From NCBI GenBank assembly GCA_030512295.1, contig JAULSR010000002.1, positions 62,001 to 126,000 of the forward strand: a stretch of DNA of 64,000 nt, written 5' to 3'. The DNA comes from Bombardia bombarda (lineage: Eukaryota; Ascomycota; Sordariomycetes; Sordariales; Lasiosphaeriaceae). The notes beneath the pieces were generated by a model. The model did no database searches, had not been told where the DNA came from, and saw only the letters and a program-made list of their open reading frames with translations. The number at the start of each line of letters is the position of its first letter. The stretch's first letter is position 1. Shown here in pieces: positions 23,901 through 34,836 of this stretch. Position numbers and translations under genes: made by a program.

Positions 23901-24080
23901 AGCGGACTGCCCTGCTTCAAGCCAGAAAGCGTGAAGCACTTCAAGGAGCGCTTCGTCCTCGAAAAGAACGAGCGCGAGGCGGCCGAGTTCATGAAGGACC
24001 TCATTAAGAAGAGTCACGCGAGTTATTCGACAGGCTTCTATGATCAATTCCAGCTCTTGACTAATGGAATACCTTACTGA
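17930..24080 (+). CDS. stt4: phosphatidylinositol 4-kinase, type III alpha (STT4)
   Basis: STT4 makes PtdIns4P from phosphatidylinositol and ATP at the plasma membrane, feeding cell-wall integrity, lipid transport and PI(4,5)P2 synthesis. There are six exons: 17930-18130, 18211-19812, 19865-22195, 22247-22453, 22524-22811 and 22890-24080, giving 1939 aa, the usual family size. All five introns (51-80 nt) fall between codons, and most have CTGAC-type branch sites. Most of the protein is helical repeat. The last exon carries the kinase domain: GDDCRQD at about residue 1690, the catalytic loop FKDRHNGNI at about 1795, and the metal-binding HIDFGF with Asp at 1813. The conserved C-terminus ends SYSTGFYDQFQLLTNGIPY. 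The gene is intact with no frame break over 5.8 kb of coding sequence, a useful contrast with the broken genes nearby. Confidence 0.97.
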
Positions 24081-24789
24081 TAAACGACGGTTATAATCGG
24101 GCTTTCTTTTCTTGCAAACGAATGTCACACCGCGGGTTCTATATACTGTGTGTGATTGGCCATAATTAGTTACTAATAGATCACTTGTCTTTGATTTGTT
24201 TTCAATCTCCGCGTTTAATATACACTTCTGGGAAACTGACATGATCTGTTATACACATCTTTGCCCTATGTCCCACGGTGTTTCGCTGCAGTATATATGT
24301 GGGTTAATATTGGTTCCTTTCATACACAAACGAATATAAGTAAAGGTGATAGTCAATATTTCTTGTTCGCCCCAAGGTAGACACGGTATGGTCTACGATA
24401 TTTCGAGCTCATGTAGATATACCAAACTTGACATGTTACTTACCACTTGCCGTGTATAGACAGGTCATCAGGCTGTTTTAGTAGAGCGGACATCCCCCTT
24501 AACCTGCCCTGCCGGCGGTATTTGATAGGCTTAGGTGAAGGCTTGGCGACCATGTACCCCATCCTGGATATGGAAACGAGCTCGTGTTCAGTGATGCAAT
24601 GATACAAGGCCAGTTAGCTGACAAATAAGTGGCCTATTTGCGGTGTTTCTCATTCAGCCCTTTCAAGCAATGCATTGTCAGACAGCACTAGCTTTGTTTT
24701 TATCTCAAGAGACGGTCACCACCATCTCTGTTACTGGCTGTGATTATTCTATGGTCTGGCATGATTGCATCGTAGACGGAACCGGGGCG
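24081..24789. other. intergenic between convergent STT4 and CDF genes
   Basis: This is the shared 3' flank, A/T-rich after 24080. I see no gene. Confidence 0.7.
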
Positions 24790-26848
24790 TTAACTAGCTT
24801 GCTGCTGCAAGTGCGTTGGCAAGTTGTAACTTGCATAGTCCACGTGAACAAATGCCCTGTCAACAACTGGAACGGATTCCAAGACATATTGCAGACTCTC
24901 GCTGTTTTGCGACTTTGTCAATAATGAATGATGAGACAAAAATAGGGGAGTGGGCGGTTTTCTTTACCTTAGGTCATGGCTGTCTTTCAGCGAGGTGCTC
25001 GCGTCAAGAACAATATCAACCTGGGCCAAGTGTTGTTAGCGGCGATCTTCCTACTTTTACAGTGACCTGGTTTACCTCTACGTTGAGCTTGTCGCCTGCG
25101 TGATAAGCTTGAAGACCCTGTATCTGTTTTATGGTCTTTGCAAACCGCATGGTCAAGTAAAGCACTTTTGAAAGTTAATAAGAAGCAAGGCTTAAATAAT
25201 CCCAAAACAGTCGGAAACTTACAGATATTTCGCTGATCGGCTGTAGCAGAAAAGCCTGATAGATGTCGAATGTGCTCAGAAGACGTCTGTGACCAGTTGA
25301 AGATGACGACAAGCGAAAGAATCAGACCGCCGAGGGCATCAAGCCACCAAATCCGGGCGTAGAAGCCGACTGTACATAGATGGGTGAGTATGTTTGATAG
25401 CGCAGATGATAGGGAGAGTGCAAACCAACCTAAGGGAAATGCAATCGAGCCAGCATTGAATATCACATCTACACTACAAGGTTAGAAGGGAAAGAGAGTA
25501 GGTGGGCCTATAACTCAGGTGAGAGACAACAGTGGTTGCGTACCAGTGCTGGCGTCGGAAGCTCTGGGTTGCAGTCAGTCAAGTGTTTCTATCGGGAACT
25601 GTGGTGTAGCCAAAGGGCTCAGGACGAAGCACTCACAAAGCTTGGACGCTTGAATTTTTGACCAAGCGACACCAAAGCCAGCATGCGCCCTTGATGACAA
25701 TAGTGCTTAGCATGATTGCTATAGCTGGCACCCCACTATCGTGCAGTTCGTTAGCATACCCAGGTACAAGAAGCGTCTCGAAGAATATGGGCATCAATGG
25801 AAGACGGTGACTAACAGCTCAATAATGTCACGGTTGGATGAGGCCAGGCTCTGAATTGCCTCGAGAGCTACCTGCACAAACGATGTAATCATGATGACGG
25901 AGAAGACGAGCACGCCCAGGGGCTCAAGTCTTCGACGACCGACAGGATAGCGATATTGGTCTTGGCGGCTGATTAACCACGTGGTAACCCAGACGATGGC
26001 GGTGGAAAGAAAATCGAGAATAGCATCGACCAAGCTGGCCAAAACGGAGATAGAAGGTACGCTTATGATGACGGCAATCTTGCCGGCCAAGAGGATTGTG
26101 TTGGCGGCGAAGTTGATGTAGATGGCCAGGGTGACGATGCCGTCATCGCTATCGACCTCGTCGTCGTCAAGCCAGGGAATCTCAGGCTCGGATCTGACCA
26201 GACCTTGATCCACCTCGTCGTCGGTGCCGTCATGGAACAGGGGGTGGTCTCGGTAGGGCGGTATATGTCCTTGGGAGTGCGCTTGATCTTACGGGGGCCG
26301 TTTGGCGGAGCAGGGCTACCGGCGCCGTCATTCGGCAAGGAGGCGGGTGCAAATGGCTCCTCCTCGGAGATGGTGGTGGGCACCTCAACGCCGCGGAAGG
26401 CCCAGGCGGGCATGTTGTTGTAATCGTTGAGCAAGTCGTGTGGCAGTGACGAGTCGAGCAGCTTGTCGATATAGCGGTACTGCTGGATCAGGTAGTTTGT
26501 GCGTTCATAGTATTTCCGTACGTCCTTGTTCTTCATGGAGCGCAACTCGCCCTCGGTCTTCCAATAGCGCTCCCAGCGATACCTTGGGTTGCTATTTCCA
26601 ATCAGGCGCATACTCCTCATGGGAGGGCCGTTGAGGAGGGCACTCATACGGCGCTCATCATCCTGCCTCCATTCGCCCACGCTTTCCTCGTCGTCGCGGG
26701 AGAATGGGTTGTGCAAAGAGGCAGCAGGGCGGTTCCTGATAAGCGACGCCAGGGCGCCATGGCGCATGGGCGCAAGCGGCGGCTCGTCTTGGAGAAGGAG
26801 AAAGGAGCCGCGCCGAAAGGACGAGTGTGAGTATGTTGGCGAGCTCAT
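24790..26848 (-). CDS. cation diffusion facilitator, Mn-type; frame broken at a C5 run
   Basis: This is a proton-coupled divalent-metal exporter. The DxxxD motifs in both TM2 (DAILD, about residues 275-279) and TM5 (DASTD, 381-385) are the signature of the manganese-type subgroup, so Mn2+ transport is the best guess. The start is the ATG at 26848-26846. There are eight exons on the minus strand: 26848-25816, 25735-25637, 25563-25544 (20 nt), 25468-25430, 25369-25223, 25164-25076, 25020-24968 and 24901-24790. Exon 1 loses frame at the minus-strand C run 26240-26244: it should read RPTETTPLFHDGTDDEVDQG but is short one C. With it the total is 531 codons. The N-terminal 210 residues are cytosolic. 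The C-terminal metal-sensing domain ends VPVVDRAFVHVDYASYNLPTH. Confidence 0.92.
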
Positions 26849-28270
26849 GTCGGCGATTGTCTGCGGTAGACGCGGTCGGTCGGTTGGTTGGTTGTAGGGA
26901 AAGGCAGGGCAGCACAATCGCGAGCGAGTACGGACAGTTAACTGGGAAGGTATATCGACTGGGCAGCGGGGGCTTGGGTCGTCTGCCGAGTCAGCGATGG
27001 CGGTGGTTGACAAGATTTCTCGGTCGTTGGAAACATTCGCCGGGATGGCCAAGTGGAGGTCTGGGTTCTGGAGGGGCGTCAAAAGAGTGGCGAGCAAGAC
27101 GAGACGAGGCAACACCACCACCACCGCCAAATCGAGAGTCGTCTTCGAGTCCAAGGCTTAAACAAACGCACAAGTGCCCCAAATGCAAAACGCGCTTCCG
27201 CTCCCGTTCCCGTCGCAGTCGCCCTTGAAACTGTGGGGAGGGGGGGACGGGGGCCGAGGAACCGGGATGCGGCGGTTCAGCCCCGCATGGGGAGTCCATC
27301 TGGCTTGTCTGGGCTGGATCGCTGGTTCCATTGTCGCCTGTCGGTGGTGACTGCCTTGGACATGCTGTGCTCGAATTTGGTAATAAGAGTTGTTGGCCGA
27401 CATGGTGGGTCGATCTATGTATGAGATAGGTGTGGAAGGTGTGTAAGGTAGGTACGGTAATGTCTATTCGTAAAAGTACCTACTGTACACTATCATCAGG
27501 TCGCGTTATAGCTGCATCTAAGTCGATGTTCCGGAGCAAAGATGATGCGAGGGTGGCATGTCCCGCGCCTTGATGTCACTCTACAGAATGACGAATACCT
27601 AGGTACCTTGCCTACCTAGGCAAGTATTCATCATCTCTATTAGTTGTCTTGTTTGGGTCAGGCCGAACATCATCCAATACGGAGTACGAATATTCTCGCC
27701 CGCTCCACGCCCGCTCCACGCCCGGCGACCCTTTTGTCTGAGACACGGATTACCGTGTACATGTACATACAGTACACAGTGCCACAGTAGGTATAGGATC
27801 CATCTACTATGAGCAGGTTCTAGTCCCCCTTTTCAAACACAGCAGAACAACGCATCATGGACACAATATTTTGGCAGTCAAAGTTGTGCAGCTATGACAG
27901 TTGAGTTGGGCGAATACTCCGTACCTTCGCCATTAGACTCTACTGTACTGGCCAGGTACAACACTGCCAAAAGCCAAAGAGTGCATTGACGTCCGCCTTG
28001 AATGGTGAAATTGGCCAGAGGCGCAGCCTGGAATGAAAAAGGACGCGCTAACGCGCTAAACTCTCCGCTGTTCGAGGCGTTCAAGGCCTAGCACCAGCAG
28101 CCACTCCTATTCGCCTACCTCCCTACCTTGACCTAGGTAGGGTACGGTAGGTAATTAACTGTCTGAATCAACTCGGTGCGCCATCTGTCAGTACGAAGGT
28201 AATCGGGGACCATTCGTACCATACCGGGCATCTACACCTAGGGGTGCCTTCCAGGCATCAATGTCGTGAG

Positions 28271-28290
28271 CACAGCACAGCACAGCACAG
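28271..28290 (+). repeat. CACAG pentanucleotide repeat, 4 copies
   Basis: There are four perfect copies. The same pentamer recurs as a four-copy array at 60666-60685. Confidence 0.85.
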
Positions 28291-30026
28291 CACATGATGA
28301 TGGTGATAAAAGGTACGAATAATAGCTATTATATCCATCATGCACATTATACGTCATTCGGGCTGACTGCCGCCGATTAAGTGGTTCCTTGGGCTCATTG
28401 GCAGTCACGCAACTTACACTACCTACCTCGTAATCGAGCAGAGGTCGCAACTTGGCGGTCAAGGTTGATCTTCCGAACATCACCATCTCCCATGTCGGAC
28501 AGAGCCGCGTGGATATATGACAAGGGGAAAATCATGTCGGACACCCAGATAAAGTCTCCGCCCGCCCCGGATGTGCCGACGATCCAAAGGTACCGGTAGG
28601 TAGTTGTCTGTCGCACCTACCTACAAATACTTACCTGGTTTAGGGATTGCTTGTTGCATGTCAGGTAAGGTAGGTGCTTCAAGGCTGGTCGCGCTCAGGT
28701 CGCTCACATACCTAAGGTACCTTCATGTATGTACATGTACCAGCCTACACCGCACAGTCGGCACGGACGAGGGCTTGGCTGCAGGTTGTGGCCTGTGGTG
28801 CATCGACACATTCCTCCAAAGGCATGCATTCGTGTCTTTCTTTGGTCTTTTGTAAAGGCGAATGTCGACGGCTGCAAGTCCTCTCCACCACCTACCTACC
28901 TGACCTTAGGTAATGGGAGGATCCCTACGAACATTGTCCGAGGCCTGAGCAGGGGAGGGGTCGGGGCTGTTCGCCAACGGGAGGGCGCTATTGTCGCCAT
29001 CATCCTCGCCATCCTAGGTAACTGGGCAGCTCAGGCAGGTAGCGTCCTCAGTCTCCCCACTTCGTAAACGACAGACGACAGGCGGCGGGGCCTGCTGAAT
29101 GAATGCCAGGTGGCTTGGTGGCCAGCCCGAGCCTTGGAAAATAAAAATAATTCTCGGCCATCCAACCGCTCCTTTTCGTCCCTCGAACCAACCTCTTGCT
29201 GCCAATCGTTTTAATTTCTGTGTCATCTGCGCGTCTTCCAGGCCTTTTTGTTTGCACTCGTTTGTCTCTCTCTTCTCTCTCTCACACTCTCCTTCTCTTC
29301 TCTCTTGGCTTCCGTCTCTCGTTGATGTCGACCCCCGCTTAATCCGCCATCGCTCGTCGCCCATCGTCCGTCGCCCATCGCTCGTCGCTTGTCGCCCCCT
29401 CACCCAACCCTAAGTCTAGGTGGAACCGCGCTTCGTTCGTCGGCCTCTGTCCACTCCCGTCCCCCCGACCTCGTCTCTTGAATTTGTTTGTCAGTCATCA
29501 ACGAGCCGCTGCTTGCAAAGTTGGTCCTAAACACATCGCAAAAAAAAAAACCAAGTCCTGAAGCATTCTATATCCAACCACGTCTTCCCGCCCACTGCTT
29601 CGGCTGCCTACTTGTACACTATACTTCTTGGTTGACCAAAAGTTTTTGCTTTCGGCTGAGTCCTGGTCCCGTAAGTGCAAACCTTCTTCCTGCCCTTCCC
29701 GCCTGTCCACGCAGCCCCTTTTCCGCCAATTGGCTGCCTGCCGTGGCGGGCGTGTGTTTTTCAATGCTGGGTGCACCTGCGAGAATGACAAGCGCAAGAG
29801 TCAGGTCGGGTCTTGCCATTGCCTGCCGCTCGCTGCGTGCTTTGCTCGCTCCCGTCAGGCCTGCAGTTTCATCTGGATGCTCTTTTGGACGACCACGGGG
29901 AAAGCAAGCATACCAGCACCAACCAGCCTTAGTCTTGTTACCACTGCTCCATTCTTGTCCCCCCCTCGGCCTTTAGACAGGCTGGATATCTTTTCTCGTG
30001 CGATTCTTGCCATACACCGGGCTCCC

Positions 30027-30062
30027 GCATCATTGCACGCATCATTGCACGCATCATTGCAC
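30027..30062 (+). repeat. GCATCATTGCAC tandem repeat, 3 exact copies
   Basis: A 12-base unit is repeated three times without mismatch in the probable 5' leader of the 30293 gene. Confidence 0.9.
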
Positions 30063-30292
30063 GCAGATTACTAACCGCAACTTGTTGACTATCATGCAGC
30101 TAACCGACGTTGCCTATTCTAATTGGCCTCGCTCCTGAGAGAGAAATTCACAAAGCGGCCAAGATCAAAGGCGAATTAATTCACTGGGAACCAACCGACT
30201 TGGCTGTCACCTGCCTCTTCACCAGCCAGCAGTCGGACTGGGCGGCTTACAGGTGTTAGCTACAGATCGAGCGAATCGATCCACGTCTCTAT

Positions 30293-33138
30293 ATGCCTAA
30301 GTTTCCGGTTACATTCAGCAGGCGGAAGTCGACCGCGGAAAATCTTGAAAATGCTCGGGTAACAGAGCCGTCCTTTCGTGTTCTGGAGCGTCCAAATAGC
30401 AGGCCTACCGATGGTGGCATCAAAGTGTCGGGCAAGACTCAAGTCATGGCCAAAACTCGAGGGCTAGAAGCCAACGTTGAGGACAATATCTTTGCCGACC
30501 TCAAGCCGAACCGGTATGTGCAACAAATTTGGTGCATGCATCCTAGCGCTGAGCGACCCTGGTGACTGTAGATCAGTTGCTGACTACTACTCGCAGCGGA
30601 AGCGGATCGTCCAATACGACCAAGACCACCTCAACTGACAACTCATCCCGTCATAGTAACACCTCGACAACGCCGTCCTCAGCCGACATCAGTAGCCATG
30701 AGGAATGGCGGACCGTTCACAGAAGGATCCCAACTGACATACCAGTCCCGCCGATTCCAAAGTCTTCCTCCAATGGATTCTTGCGGGCCGCTGGCCGAAC
30801 CTTTTCGTTTGGTGGACAGAAGAAACACGTCCCGTCCGTGCCATCAACTGAGGAATCTCCACCCTCGACCCCAACACCCCCCGAATCCCGACAAGCGCCA
30901 GCCCCGGGTCGATCCAGAGCCACCACGGCGTCTACTGCGACCACTCTTACGCCTCCCAGAGTTGACAGCGACTTTGATCTGGACCTTGGTGGGGATTTCG
31001 GTAGGATGTTGCTTGGGAACGAGAAAAGAGCCAGCGTGGCCACTCTGAAAAACGACCACGACGGACGGCAAACATTGGCCCCCCGATCTCTGACTGGAAA
31101 CCGACCGAATCAGCCGTCTCCGATTCAGATTGACAAGGCGGCTAGGGTCGAGGCTTCGCCCTACTCGTGGAGCAGTCATCACTCCAATGATCAGCTCCTT
31201 GTCTCGGCGAGTCCCGGCCTGCCAACTGGCCCCGAAGTCCCGCCTCCTGTTCCACGCCATACTTCTCCCCTGGCAGGGCAGCCCCTCAGACCGAGTGTAT
31301 CTCCAGAAATCAGCTCCAGGAAGCCTTTGCTGGCACGCCAGACATCCGACCTGGAGCATGGGGAGGCAGAGGATGAGGAAGCTAGACTTCTGAAGGACAC
31401 CCTGTCCACGGTGACTAGGTTTATGAGTGCAGGAAGCTCTTCGTCAAAACAGGCTTCACAGGCGGCCACACGGTACAGAAGGAACGAGGACAGCCAGACA
31501 ATGACCTCCCGGGCCCCTTCCGGAGATGACGCTGAGAGCTTGTTCGATACCAGCCAGACACTCACTCCCAAGCCTGTAAGCCGATTCTCGCCTCGTGTTT
31601 CCAGTCCTCGGCAGAGTCACAAGGTGATGACGCCTGCCGAATTTGAGAAGTATCGGAAAGACAAAGAACGACAAAACAGAGAGCGGCAGCAGGACTCGTT
31701 TAGGACTAAATCAAGAGATGACGAGGATGACGACGAAGACAACTACGAGGACGACGAAGACGATATCGAAAAGGCCAAACAGCAGGCAAAGGAGAGGCGA
31801 AAACAGGAAGCTCATATGTCTGTTTACAGGCAGCAAATGATGAAGGTAACGGGCGAGGCAGCAGGAGGGGCGCTGTCGCGGCCAAGTCTCCAAATATCCT
31901 TCAGCACCCCAAATCTGCAGAACTTCCCTCTGGGACCCAGTCCGGTAGCGAAGTCGCCTGAGAATTCGGACGAGGACGAGGAGGTTCCGCTAGCAATCTT
32001 AGCTGCTCATGGTTTCCCCAACAAGAATCGTCCACCAACCCGCCTGAGCACCATGATGTCGAACCCAAACCTGCGCGCTTCCCAGCAACCAAGTTACCAG
32101 CGGCCGGGGTCGGCTATTGGCGAGGCGTCTGGCGCGCCTACCCGTCTGCCGGCATTCGCGAGAAATCTTCCACAGGATCCCTTCCTTGGAGCTGGCCTCG
32201 TCCGCAACTCAGTCCGCGAGAGCTTTGCTCTTGGCGGTGGATCTGCGGCAGCTTCGACACAATCTGGCGCCCCCATCCACCCGGGTGGGTTGATAGGCGT
32301 AATCGCCAGTGAAGAAAGATCCCGGGCGATGAGGCGGGGCAGTCCTCACATCGATGGTCAGAATTCCATGCCAGGCGCCCCTGGGTTTGATCCTGTCGCA
32401 GGCATTCCGCCACACATGATGTACTCCAACAACCAGCCCCCCATGATGCTTACGCCTGGCGATCAAGCCCAGATTCAAATGACGCAGCAGATGCAGCAGT
32501 TCATGCAGATGCAGATGCAATTCATGCAGATGATGACCCATCAGAACGGGAATAATACTGCCGGTCCCAATAGTCACATGGCAGCACAGTCAATGGCAAG
32601 CCTTGGCACGGCGAGTGGCATGCTCGGTGTGGGAGCGATGCCGGGGATGCAGGGGATGTCTGGCGTAGGAGGACCTGAGGTGATGCGCCATTCCTATGTC
32701 GGTCATGACTCTCTGCTCGATCTGCCTTCCTCTCGAGGCGATGCGCACGTACGCACTATGAGCATGGTTCAACCTAGCTCTGCGTCATGGATTCAGCCGC
32801 TGCAAAACGTGGGATATGGCCCCTCGCCTCATTTCCAGGGAGCCGGTTATGCGCCATCAATCGCTCCATCAGAGCGCAGCAACGTCGGCCTACCGGGTCG
32901 ATACCGGCCTGTGTCTCAGGCACCACCCCCGCAGCCTGTCGGACCATCGCACATACGCAAGTCATCCACCATGTCTGGAGCTCTCCAGCCCAGCATCTCA
33001 GTGGTCAAATCCGGCAATGCATCGGACGACGATGACGAACAAGGCTGGGAGGCAATGAAAGCCAAGCGTGAAAAGAAGAAGTCGATGTGGAGAAGCAAGA
33101 AAAGCATTGGCGGCGAAATAAGTGCATTGATCAACTGA
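30293..33138 (+). CDS. large disordered conserved fungal protein
   Basis: I do not recognise a named family. The start is the ATG at 30293 (MPKFPVTFSRRKSTAE). Two exons, 30293-30513 and 30597-33138, give 920 aa. The intron is 83 nt (GTATGT, TGCTGAC branch, GCAG). The protein is Ser/Pro-rich and mostly disordered. A charged probable coiled coil lies at about residues 417-492 (MTPAEFEKYRKDKERQNRE, then a long acidic run and KAKQQAKERRKQEA). A short conserved block, DEDEEVPLAILAAHGFPNKN, follows at about 531-553. A Met/Gln-rich tract lies at about 695-724, and the C-terminus is basic (AMKAKREKKKSMWRSKKS). There is no membrane segment or enzyme motif. A scaffold or cell-polarity role would fit the composition but is speculation. 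The frame is intact. Confidence 0.85.
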
Positions 33139-33541
33139 GGTTCGTAGATGCGAGATACCTAATCGATTTGCATTTAACATACCTTACCATGAATCTTTGG
33201 ACAGATTAAGTGGAGACTAGCTCGTTGTATACTATTCATTTAGGTATGAGTTTTGGCGTTTCAAGGTGTTAAATAGGGGTTGGCACAGCCGGTTCATCTT
33301 TCTTTATGGTCTATGTCTCTCTTGTTGCTTTACAGGAACGATTTACGATAGACACATCACCCCAACGCATTAATTTAGTAATATCAAGAGTGTGGTTTTG
33401 AGAGACACGCTGGCCAGCCTGGTATTATCGCGGTTAGTAGACTCTATCGTGCAGAGTCAAACTGCCCGCTTTCCTACCTATTATTCAAATGTGGAAAGAA
33501 CCAGACCTATTTGTTTCCCCCCCCCCCTCTTTTTTTTTTTT
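33139..33541. other. intergenic between convergent genes, with poly(C)11 and poly(T)14
   Basis: No gene is seen. A C11 run (33517-33527) and a T14 run (33530-33543) lie at its right end. The T run overlaps the stop codon region of RIB4, which reads as A-rich on the minus strand. Confidence 0.75.
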
Positions 33542-34380
33542 TTACTCAATCTTCCCGGCCGCCCAGTCTTTACGTTTCAGCCCCATTTCCACAGCCGCCA
33601 GGCCCCAATCCTCGCCATGATTGTGGCTCCCATCAATGATGCCAGCTCTGGCCTTGGCCTGCTCATCGTTCAGCACGGTGAGAACACCGAAAATGACGGG
33701 GATGCCCGTGTCCAGGGACACGCGCATCAAGCCCTGTGATACGCTGTCGGAAATGTACTCAAAGTGCATCGTCTCACCCTTGATCAGCACACCGATGGCG
33801 ATTATAGCGTCGAATGGCCCTGTTGAAGCGGAAGCGGAAGCGGCAGAAAGCGATCCCAGGTCCGAGGTCGAGCTCCCCAGTAGATCGCCGGCGGCGGCGC
33901 CGCTGCCGGCTGATGATGACTGCACCTGGGATGCGGAATAGAGACTGTATGGCGGGGAAATTGCAAGCGTCAACATACATGTATCGGTACAAGAAAGGAG
34001 GCGAAGGTAAAGCAAGCGCACCGTTGGACAGCAAGCGGCAGTTCCCACGAACCGGGCACCGACTGCACCACAATATTCGACTCCTTTACTCCGGACTGCA
34101 ACAGCTTGGCCTTGGTGCCCTCGAGTAGCTTCTCGATGACTACATGGTTCCAGCGGGCATGGATAATGCCGATGCGCAGGCCACTGCCATCGTGGACCTG
34201 GGGAGCTGGGCCTTTGTTATGCATGTTGTCGGGCGTGAAAAGATCGAGCGGCTGCCTGCAATAAAATAGCTAAGTAAAGATGGGAGGTATTCGAGATGGG
34301 TAGCGGCAATGGCAGATGGCAGGAACGAGTCGAGGAGAGAGCTTAGAGGGGTCGACGGCCTCGGGGACTTGGGGGCCCAT
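33542..34380 (-). CDS. rib4: 6,7-dimethyl-8-ribityllumazine synthase (RIB4)
   Basis: RIB4 condenses 5-amino-6-ribitylamino-uracil with 3,4-dihydroxy-2-butanone 4-phosphate, the penultimate step of riboflavin synthesis. The family core is clear: LRIGIIHARWNHVVIEKLL, SVPGSWELPLAVQR and GVLIKGETMHFEYISDSVSQGL, whose His is the conserved catalytic residue. The insert rich in Ala/Ser/Gly between these blocks (about 35 residues) is common in fungal forms. Exons on the minus strand are 34380-34327, 34251-34022 and 33944-33542, giving 228 aa. The 3' intron (77 nt, GTTGAC branch) is secure. The first exon (MGPQVPEAVDPSKLSPRL) is less certain, because it needs a GTTCCT donor; the alternative is to start at the ATG near 34224 (MHNKGPAPQ). 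The gene is intact. Confidence 0.92.
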
Positions 34381-34836
34381 TGCGGGGCAGCAATCAAGGG
34401 ACGAGAGCGCCTATGAAGTTGAATTAACCCCAGACTTCTCGGCTGACTCAGCAAGAAACTCCCTACGAGCCCCTACCTACCTTACCGAGGTACCTAAGGT
34501 ACCTTCTCACAGCAATGAGTCGACGTTTAGGCAGGCTCCGTCTCGCACCTTCCTTATTACTTCTTTCTCGGATAGAGAATTGACAGAGGGAAGGAACTGA
34601 GGACACTTCTCTAGGATTATCTCCTCCAGCGTGACCAAATTACCAATTGCAAGAAAATTTGCACAAGACAGACACGGACACCATGTATGATACCTGAGCA
34701 CCTACTCCGCAATCTTGTGCGGCGACTGTCTATTCTTCTGTGTATTTTCTACTGTATACCTGTCATCTGTTAATACTTGTTTATACATATCTCATACTTC
34801 ATTCGGTGATTGTTGCCTTCTCACGACGTGGCCAGG
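34381..34836. other. divergent promoter region between RIB4 and the MutL gene
   Basis: No gene is seen. A TACCTACCTTACC..AGGTACCTAAGGTACC tract lies at 34471-34505. Confidence 0.7.

Larger units (their letters stand above)
26849..30292. other. 3.4-kb divergent intergenic region
   Basis: I see no convincing gene. The left end is the CDF promoter. From about 27590 to 28920 there are many TACCTAGG/AGGTACCT copies (27595-27624, 28111-28155, 28661-28722 and 28888-28916). From about 29150 to 30290 the sequence is pyrimidine-rich and looks like the promoter and long leader of the 30293 gene, including degenerate CATCGCTCGTCG-like repeats near 29345-29395. Confidence 0.65.

Noticed and set aside
29488..30074. 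Open frames of 148-162 codons upstream of the 30293 gene
   Set aside because: Pyrimidine-rich leader sequence gives long frames by composition; no domain and no splice pattern linking them to the next gene.
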